DNA of 64,000 nt from positions 1 to 64,000 of the forward strand of contig NZ_PVYX01000001.1 of the NCBI RefSeq assembly GCF_003001695.1, in the 5' to 3' direction. The notes under the pieces are model-generated. The model worked only from the letters and a program-made list of their open reading frames with translations. It was not told the DNA's origin and made no database searches. The position numbers were made by a program, and so were the translations under genes. Of this stretch, positions 58,236 through 64,000 are shown one piece after another. Each line of letters begins with the position of its first letter. The first letter of the stretch is position 1. The DNA comes from Flagellimonas meridianipacifica. Lineage in GTDB: Bacteria > Bacteroidota > Bacteroidia > Flavobacteriales > Flavobacteriaceae.

Positions 58236-58697
58236 ATGGTTCAAAGAAACCTTCATTTTATTCTTATAGCTCTCCTGTTTTTTTCTCAATCTTGCATTGA
58301 CGATGATGTTGACTGCGCCGCCGTTTTATGTGCAGGACCGCCTTCAATAGGGCTTGAGATTCTTTTGGATGGTGAAAATGTTTTTCTTAATAATACATAC
58401 ATCATAGACGATGTTTCTTTGACTGGTGTTACCAATAATCAAATCATCAGTTCGCTGTTTTTCGACACGGTAAACGAAAACATTGTTTTAGTGTTAACTC
58501 TGACCTCAGTTGATTCAGATTTTATTCAATTTGACATAAACCTAGGTGGAGATTTTACAATTGGCCTCAATTTGGAGACATTCTCTCCCAGCCCAACTGG
58601 AGAGTGCTGTAGTGGAATTCCAATATTGGAAGCTGTACAAATCAATGGAGAAGAGCGAGACCTAGCCACATCACCATTTATCGTTAACTTGAACTAA
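58236..58697 (+). CDS. Small lipoprotein of unknown function
   Basis: The 153-residue protein has a lipoprotein signal (ALLFFSQSC, Cys 20) followed by an Asp-rich segment (IDDDVDC). The body is beta-rich (LEILLDGENVFLNNTYIIDD) with four further Cys (CAAVLC and ECCSG). No family is recognised. It follows the TPM genes by 79 bp on the same strand. Surface or periplasmic location is likely. Confidence 0.65.
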   Translation: MVQRNLHFILIALLFFSQSCIDDDVDCAAVLCAGPPSIGLEILLDGENVFLNNTYIIDDVSLTGVTNNQIISSLFFDTVNENIVLVLTLTSVDSDFIQFDINLGGDFTIGLNLETFSPSPTGECCSGIPILEAVQINGEERDLATSPFIVNLN

Positions 58698-58709
58698 TCC
58701 CTAAAAATC

Positions 58710-59120
58710 TTAATCCGCTTTGCGGTAAAATATTTTGTTGACCACTTTCCACTCCCCATCAATCTTCAACAAGTTCATGTAGTCGATAAAAGTAAAAGTC
58801 GGATAATCAATCTCCAATCTCGCATTGGCTGCGTGACCGGATATGGTGATATCTGCAATTCGGGTTTTTCTATTCTGTTTAGGTTTTGAAGCGTCCATTC
58901 CTGAGAAGAATTCCAAGGCATTTACCTCCTTATATCCATCTTTGGTGATATACTTCATGGTTGCCGTTTCATGAAAGGCCTTTTTTAAGGTTTCGTAATC
59001 GTTGTTAGTACCACCTTCCAAATAATAGTTTACCGTTTGGGCCACCAATTGATAATCCGATTCTTGGGCTTGGCATACCGTACTTGCCAAAAGAAAAACA
59101 AAAAAGAAAGCTCGTAACAT
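58710..59120 (-). CDS. Exported NTF2-like (putative lumazine-binding) protein
   Basis: I place the start at the ATG at 59120 (136 residues), which begins a signal peptide (MLRAFFFVFLLASTVCQAQ). A longer in-frame start would add a second hydrophobic segment. The mature part has LVAQTVNYYLEGGTNNDYET, HETATMKYITKDGYKEVNAL, EFFSGMD and IDYMNLLKIDGEWKVVNKIF, matching the putative lumazine-binding NTF2-like family. Function is unknown. It is convergent with the small lipoprotein gene. Confidence 0.78.
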   Translation of the reverse strand: MLRAFFFVFLLASTVCQAQESDYQLVAQTVNYYLEGGTNNDYETLKKAFHETATMKYITKDGYKEVNALEFFSGMDASKPKQNRKTRIADITISGHAANARLEIDYPTFTFIDYMNLLKIDGEWKVVNKIFYRKAD

Positions 59121-59324
59121 GATTGTCCATTTTTTTGGTTGAGAATGTCCTGAAATTATTAATAATATGAATGGTAAAATCATAAATATTTCCTAAGGTT
59201 CCATCCGGATTGAAAAAACCATTCGTAAATCTTATCGAGCCATTCACAAACTCTCTGAACCCCAACATCCTTTTTTGAGCTATCTTGTCTGTGGTCTAAT
59301 TTAACTGTATTTAATACCATAGAT

Positions 59325-62300
59325 ATGTCTCGTTTTCTAAAGATTCTCCTGTGCACTTTATTAATTATTTCGTATTCCTGTAAGAAAAAGGTTCCTGACT
59401 CAGAAACAGACAATTTATTTAAGTTCAAAGATTATATCAGCTCTCACACTCATGGACTTCAGAGTATTTCCTCACCCATTTCAATCTTATTGGCTCAACA
59501 GTTAGGCCAATTTGAACTTACTCAAGAACTTCCTAGGGAATACCTGGACGTTACTCCTAAAATTGAAGGACAACTCACTATTGAAAACGGACGGGAGTTG
59601 ATGTTTCACCCTTCTGAAAATTTAAAACCCGATACAGAATATGTGGTCAGTCTTGCCTTGAATAAGTTTTTTGACGGTATTGAAAGTGAATTCAAGGAAT
59701 ACACTTTTAGTTTTAAGACCATAACCCCAAATTTCAATATCAATTTGAGCAATTTACAATCCTATAGCAAGGAATGGCAATACCTTACAGGGACGTTGAA
59801 TGCTTCTGATTTGTTGGAAGCTGCAAAAATCAAGTCAGTTCTTGAAGTGCAACAAGGAGAAAAAAAGCTCAATATCAAATGGGAAGAGACCGATACAAAT
59901 GCGCGATACTTCAGTTTTAGAATAGATAGTATTTCCAGACAGACCGAAGATTCTGAACTGCAGATACGTTGGAATGGAAAAGACTTGGGTATCGACAATT
60001 CTGGCGAAGAAAAATTTACCGTTCCAGGTCTTAACAAATTTGTTGTAGTAGATGCCAAAACAACATCCGCTCCCAATGCAGCGCTTACCCTCAATTTTTC
60101 AGAGCCTCTACAACAGAACCAGAACCTCAACGGTATGGTAACTGTTGAAAACGCAGAAAGCCTTCGCTACGAGATTGATGGTAACCTGTTAAAAGTCTAT
60201 CCTACCAACAGAATTTTGGGAGAAGTCCGGGTGACGGTTTTTGAAGGTATAAAAAGTGAGTACGGTTTTACACTGAAGAAAAACTTTTCGGAATTGGTTT
60301 CCTTTGAACAATTAAAGCCGAATGTACGACTCATATCAAAAGGCACCATTCTCCCTAATGCAACTTCCACGCCTATTTATTTTGAGACTGTAAATCTGTC
60401 CGCTGTAGAAGTACGTGTCATTCAAGTGTTCGAGGATAACATGCTTCAATTTCTTCAAGGGAACAACCTGACCTCAAACTATAATCCAGACCTTAGGGCC
60501 GTTGGTAGAAGAGTGGCATATAAAGTCATCCCTCTTTCAGAAAGCGGCACGGAGAATACCAGTTATTGGAAAGCTCACGCACTTGATCTTTCCGAACTCA
60601 TAAAAATCAATCCAGGGTCTTTATATAGGGTTGAATTCAGTTTCAAAAAAGAGCATACCACTTACGACTGTGGGGACGCGTCCCCAGAGAACAATCCAGA
60701 GGTATTGACCGATATTGAATCCTCCCAAAGCACTGAAAGTCTTGAAGAACGGTATTGGGACAATGAAATCTATTACTGGAGAAACTATAACTATAATTGG
60801 GAAGAACGTGACAATCCCTGCCATTCGGCATATTACAACGAAAATAGAATTGCTACTACCAACCTATTGGGAAGTGATTTGGGCTTAATTGTAAAGAAAG
60901 GTAACAACAAATCGTACCATTTTGCAGCTACCAATTTACTATCAACAAAGCCTGAAGCCAATACCTCCATTAAATTATACAACTACCAGCAACAATTGTT
61001 GGGAGAAATTACGACAGACGCTTCTGGCTTTGGAATTTACGATGGGGAGAAAAACATAGCGTTCGCAGTTGCTCAAAAGGACAACAACTATGCCTATGCC
61101 AAATTAGCTGATGGCAATTCCCTTTCCATGAGTAAGTTCGATGTTTCTGGGGAGAGTATTCAAAATGGGCTTCAAGGGTTTATCTATACCGAAAGGGGAG
61201 TCCATCGCCCGGGCGATACGGTCCATTTGACTTTTGTTATGGATGATGCCGATAATCCTATACCAGATGACCATCCGGTTACCTTGGAAGTAAGCGACGC
61301 ACGCGGCAAATTGGTACAGCGAAATACGCTCCAAACTGGTTCTTTTTCGGTTGCAGATGGGCTATATGCTAAAAAAGAAGGTAGTTTTTACTATTTCCCT
61401 ATCCCTACAAAACCAGATGCCCCCACCGGAACGTGGAATGCAAAGGTCATAGTAGGTGGGGCAGAATACAATAAAAGTTTAAAGATTGCCACCATAAAGC
61501 CCAACCGCCTAAAGGTGAACATCTCCTTTGACGAGGAAGTGTTGAAAGCCAATGAGCGTAATACTGGCAGGGTAGCTGTTCAATGGTTGCATGGTGCTCC
61601 GGCACGTAATCTAAAAGTGGATATCAACGCTAAAATTAGCAGTGCTTCAAATGCTTTTCCAAAATTCGGTGCTTATAATTTCCAAGACCCGGTTCGCACC
61701 TTTTCAGATATTGAAGAGCAATTTATTTCTTCACAGTTGGATGGCGAAGGGCAGTTGAATATCAATAAGAAAATAAGTGCAAATGGAAGAGCGCCTGGGA
61801 TGCTTCAAGCCACTTTCACAACTAAGGTATTTGAAGGAGGAGGCGATTTTTCCATTGATGTGTTTTCCAAAAAATTAGCCCCGTTTTCCCATTTTGTGGG
61901 ATTGCGTTCGCCCAAAGCTAAACGTTACGGTTCCTACCTAACGGATGAAAACACCTCTTTTGATGTTGTAAGCGTAGACCCAACGGGCAAAACCGCTGGA
62001 AATAGAAAACTAAAAATTCAGATTTTTAAGATTGAATGGCGTTGGTGGTGGAACCGTGGGTATGATAACCTATCACGATATGAAAATGCCACCGTCCATA
62101 GACCTTTCCAGGAACAAACCATCAGAACTGGTTCTGACGGAAAGGGCAGTTTTAAAATCAATGTTCCTGATGAGGATGGAGGCAGGTTCCTTATTCGTGT
62201 TATCGATGAGGACTCCGGTCATGCTACAGGTCGAACCGCCTATTTCTATAGGAATTGGTGGAAAAGACCTGCATCTGGAGATACGGAGAGTTCCAAAATT

Positions 62301-64000
62301 CTGGTCTTCTCTGCTGATAAAGAGAAGTATACCCTGGGCGAAGAAGCGGTCGTCACGTTTCCTTCCGATAGAGGAGGTCGTGCTCTCCTAAGCATTGAAA
62401 ACGGAACGGAAGTTTTATCCCAACAATGGATTGAGACTACAGCGCAAGAGACTCAGACTCGAATTCCCATAACCTCTGAAATGGCTCCAAACGTCTACGT
62501 CCATATTTCTTTGTTGCAACCTCACGGACAAGTGAAAAACGACCTTCCCATTCGTTTGTATGGAGTAGTTCCCATAACTGTAGAAGACCCCTCAACACAC
62601 TTACAACCCAAGTTGGAAATGCCATCCGTACTAAAACCGGAAAAATCATTTGAGGTGAAGGTTTCCGAAACCAATCGCAAAGCGATGACCTATTCTCTCG
62701 CCATTGTGGATGAAGGCCTTTTGGATTTAACACGATTCCGAACACCAGATATTCATAGTGCATTTTATGCCAGACAAGCCTTAGGGGTTAAAACCTTTGA
62801 TATTTTCGATGATGTCATGGGAGCCTACTCCATAAGTGTGGACAATATATATGCGATAGGAGGAGGTGGTTTTGCTGATGGAGCAAAGAACAGAAAAGCA
62901 CAGCGTTTTAAGCCTGTGGTCAACTATCTGGGGCCCTTTACCCTAAAACCTGGTGAAAAAGCATCGCATACCATCAATATGCCCAATTATGTGGGCTCGG
63001 TACGTACCATGCTCATTGCGGGAGATGCAAATAGCGCCTATGGAAAAACCGAAGAAACCACTCCTGTTCGCAAACCACTGATGGTATTAACTTCATTGCC
63101 CAGAAAACTGTCTCCGGGCGAGAAAGTGACTATTCCGGTTACGGTATTTGCTATGGAGAAAAAGGTGAAAAATGTAAAAGTATCCGTTGAAACTGACAAG
63201 GCTCTTGAGCCCTTGGGACCAACCTCAAAAACCATTTCTTTTGACGCCGTAGGAGAACAGATTGTGAACTTTGATTTTCAGGTAAATCCCTCTCAATCCT
63301 TTCAAACTATTAGAGTAAGTGCAACTGGGGCAGGTGAAAATGCCTCGGATGAAATCGAGATTGATGTTGAAAACCCTAATCCCATCACCACGCGTAGTCA
63401 ATTGTACACCATCAACGGAAGCCAAGCGCAATCCATTCCATTGGAAGTTTTTGGAACTTCAGGGACCAATTCAGCAACTCTGGAGTTTTCTACCTTACCA
63501 CCCATGGATTTTTCCAAGCGTATGGAATATTTGGTTCGTTATCCCCACGGTTGTGTGGAACAAACCACTTCCTCTGCCTTCCCTCAATTGTTCTTGTCCG
63601 ATGTTTTGGACATCACCTTCGAAACCAAGAAAGAGATTGAAAAAAACGTCAAGGCTGCCATCAGAAGACTAAGCAGTTTTCAGACATCGAACGGCGGGTT
63701 AGGCTATTGGCCAGGGTACCACAATGCGGATGATTGGGGTACTTCCTATGCAGGTCATTTTATGTTGGAAGCCAAACAAAAAGGCTATCAACTGCCACTG
63801 ACTTTCCTAAGCAACTGGTTACGCTATCAAAAGCAAAGGGCCAGACAATGGAGCAACCAGCAAACATCCTATAATGATGATTTGAACCAGGCATATCGTT
63901 TGTACACTTTGGCTCTTGCTCAACAACCGGAACTGGCTGCAATGAACCGTCTTCGTGAAACCAGGAACTTGAGTAACGAAGCCAAGTGGAGATTGGCCGC
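59325..64000 (+). CDS. Alpha-2-macroglobulin-like lipoprotein, partial at the right edge
   Basis: The frame is open from the ATG at 59325 through the last base (1558 codons), so the 3' end is missing. It has a lipoprotein signal (LLIISYSC, Cys 19), then many macroglobulin beta domains. Typical segments are GFIYTERGVHRPGDTVHLTF and KEKYTLGEEAVVTFPSDRGG, and LAIVDEGLLDLTRFRTPDIH. The thioester motif YPHGCVEQTTSSAFPQL has Cys 1410 and Gln 1413, followed by the helical thioester domain (SSFQTSNGGLGYWPG). The bacterial family traps proteases at the envelope. A penicillin-binding protein gene often follows; that lies outside the window. Confidence 0.93.
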   Translation, partial: MSRFLKILLCTLLIISYSCKKKVPDSETDNLFKFKDYISSHTHGLQSISSPISILLAQQLGQFELTQELPREYLDVTPKIEGQLTIENGRELMFHPSENLKPDTEYVVSLALNKFFDGIESEFKEYTFSFKTITPNFNINLSNLQSYSKEWQYLTGTLNASDLLEAAKIKSVLEVQQGEKKLNIKWEETDTNARYFSFRIDSISRQTEDSELQIRWNGKDLGIDNSGEEKFTVPGLNKFVVVDAKTTSAPNAALTLNFSEPLQQNQNLNGMVTVENAESLRYEIDGNLLKVYPTNRILGEVRVTVFEGIKSEYGFTLKKNFSELVSFEQLKPNVRLISKGTILPNATSTPIYFETVNLSAVEVRVIQVFEDNMLQFLQGNNLTSNYNPDLRAVGRRVAYKVIPLSESGTENTSYWKAHALDLSELIKINPGSLYRVEFSFKKEHTTYDCGDASPENNPEVLTDIESSQSTESLEERYWDNEIYYWRNYNYNWEERDNPCHSAYYNENRIATTNLLGSDLGLIVKKGNNKSYHFAATNLLSTKPEANTSIKLYNYQQQLLGEITTDASGFGIYDGEKNIAFAVAQKDNNYAYAKLADGNSLSMSKFDVSGESIQNGLQGFIYTERGVHRPGDTVHLTFVMDDADNPIPDDHPVTLEVSDARGKLVQRNTLQTGSFSVADGLYAKKEGSFYYFPIPTKPDAPTGTWNAKVIVGGAEYNKSLKIATIKPNRLKVNISFDEEVLKANERNTGRVAVQWLHGAPARNLKVDINAKISSASNAFPKFGAYNFQDPVRTFSDIEEQFISSQLDGEGQLNINKKISANGRAPGMLQATFTTKVFEGGGDFSIDVFSKKLAPFSHFVGLRSPKAKRYGSYLTDENTSFDVVSVDPTGKTAGNRKLKIQIFKIEWRWWWNRGYDNLSRYENATVHRPFQEQTIRTGSDGKGSFKINVPDEDGGRFLIRVIDEDSGHATGRTAYFYRNWWKRPASGDTESSKILVFSADKEKYTLGEEAVVTFPSDRGGRALLSIENGTEVLSQQWIETTAQETQTRIPITSEMAPNVYVHISLLQPHGQVKNDLPIRLYGVVPITVEDPSTHLQPKLEMPSVLKPEKSFEVKVSETNRKAMTYSLAIVDEGLLDLTRFRTPDIHSAFYARQALGVKTFDIFDDVMGAYSISVDNIYAIGGGGFADGAKNRKAQRFKPVVNYLGPFTLKPGEKASHTINMPNYVGSVRTMLIAGDANSAYGKTEETTPVRKPLMVLTSLPRKLSPGEKVTIPVTVFAMEKKVKNVKVSVETDKALEPLGPTSKTISFDAVGEQIVNFDFQVNPSQSFQTIRVSATGAGENASDEIEIDVENPNPITTRSQLYTINGSQAQSIPLEVFGTSGTNSATLEFSTLPPMDFSKRMEYLVRYPHGCVEQTTSSAFPQLFLSDVLDITFETKKEIEKNVKAAIRRLSSFQTSNGGLGYWPGYHNADDWGTSYAGHFMLEAKQKGYQLPLTFLSNWLRYQKQRARQWSNQQTSYNDDLNQAYRLYTLALAQQPELAAMNRLRETRNLSNEAKWRLA

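Noticed and set aside
60621..63431. Minus- and plus-strand ORFs of 60-119 residues inside the macroglobulin gene
   Set aside because: They are short, lack motifs and lie inside one continuous 1558-codon frame with domain signatures throughout.

Overview
The window reads as a chromosomal segment from a member of the family Flavobacteriaceae (phylum Bacteroidota), probably marine and aerobic. The evidence is a SusC/SusD pair, a Bacteroidota-type putative porin, many lipoproteins with a Cys near residue 20, GSCFA, DUF4230, DUF4136, DUF6090, DUF5522 and DUF6607 type proteins, a low-to-moderate GC content, and repeated matches to the Bacteroidota -7 promoter element TAnnTTTG upstream of genes. I see no phage, insertion sequence, CRISPR array, tRNA or rRNA. 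Gene density is high, and hairpin-plus-T-run terminators mark most transcription-unit ends.

Layout. 1-7031 (minus strand): a putative porin and a SusC/SusD pair with its own terminator and no linked carbohydrate enzymes. 7240-15933: rnhB with a large lipoprotein of unknown function, an OmpA-domain protein, a TapB/DUF3108-like protein, lipB, small lipoprotein and YqaE/Pmp3 genes, a membrane-anchored LuxR-type regulator and a thioredoxin-fold protein. 15981-26102: lysS, a DASS-family transporter, two related acidic repeat proteins, a zinc metalloprotease of the DUF5117/DUF4953 type, a Spy-like protein and a PhoD-type phosphatase. 26320-29455: an SH3b protein, then a SatD-like gene and a DUF3307 gene behind four 28-bp palindromic tandem repeats, then an envelope beta-strand protein. 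29680-33479: NmrA-like, DUF1772, DUF5367, membrane adenylate cyclase and AraC regulator. 33592-37808: a haem/iron uptake group (DUF6607, TonB receptor, HmuY lipoprotein, DoxX) around a Fur-like dyad. 37873-41793: a DUF1348 protein, an undescribed lipoprotein/small-protein pair, a membrane protein and an MFS transporter. 42097-43694: a cytoplasmic-looking subtilase with a small overlapping partner gene. 43793-47162 (minus): an operon of a HERIH mini-protein, an ACC deaminase/D-cysteine desulfhydrase-like enzyme, a glucosaminidase-LysM lipoprotein and hemL. 47339-50031: DUF5522, DUF4136 and an aromatic amino acid hydroxylase. 49999-54864 (minus): alaS, DUF6090, GSCFA, DUF4230. 54970-58156: M23 peptidase, MerR regulator, LemA and two TPM-domain proteins. 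58236-64000: a small lipoprotein, an NTF2-like protein and the first 1558 codons of a thioester-containing alpha-2-macroglobulin that runs off the right edge.

The most interesting parts are three. First, the SatD-like gene looks like a degenerate class III cyclase domain fused to a helix-turn-helix, and it sits directly behind four dyad repeats that could be its own operator. Second, the subtilase gene overlaps a 73-residue gene whose C-terminus resembles the protease's own N-terminal, propeptide-like region, which suggests a stand-alone inhibitor or folding factor. Third, two neighbouring secreted proteins are built from a roughly 35-residue acidic repeat with the core LGFDT..YLP.GFDPY that I cannot assign to a named family. 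All functional links between these genes are inference from sequence and context.
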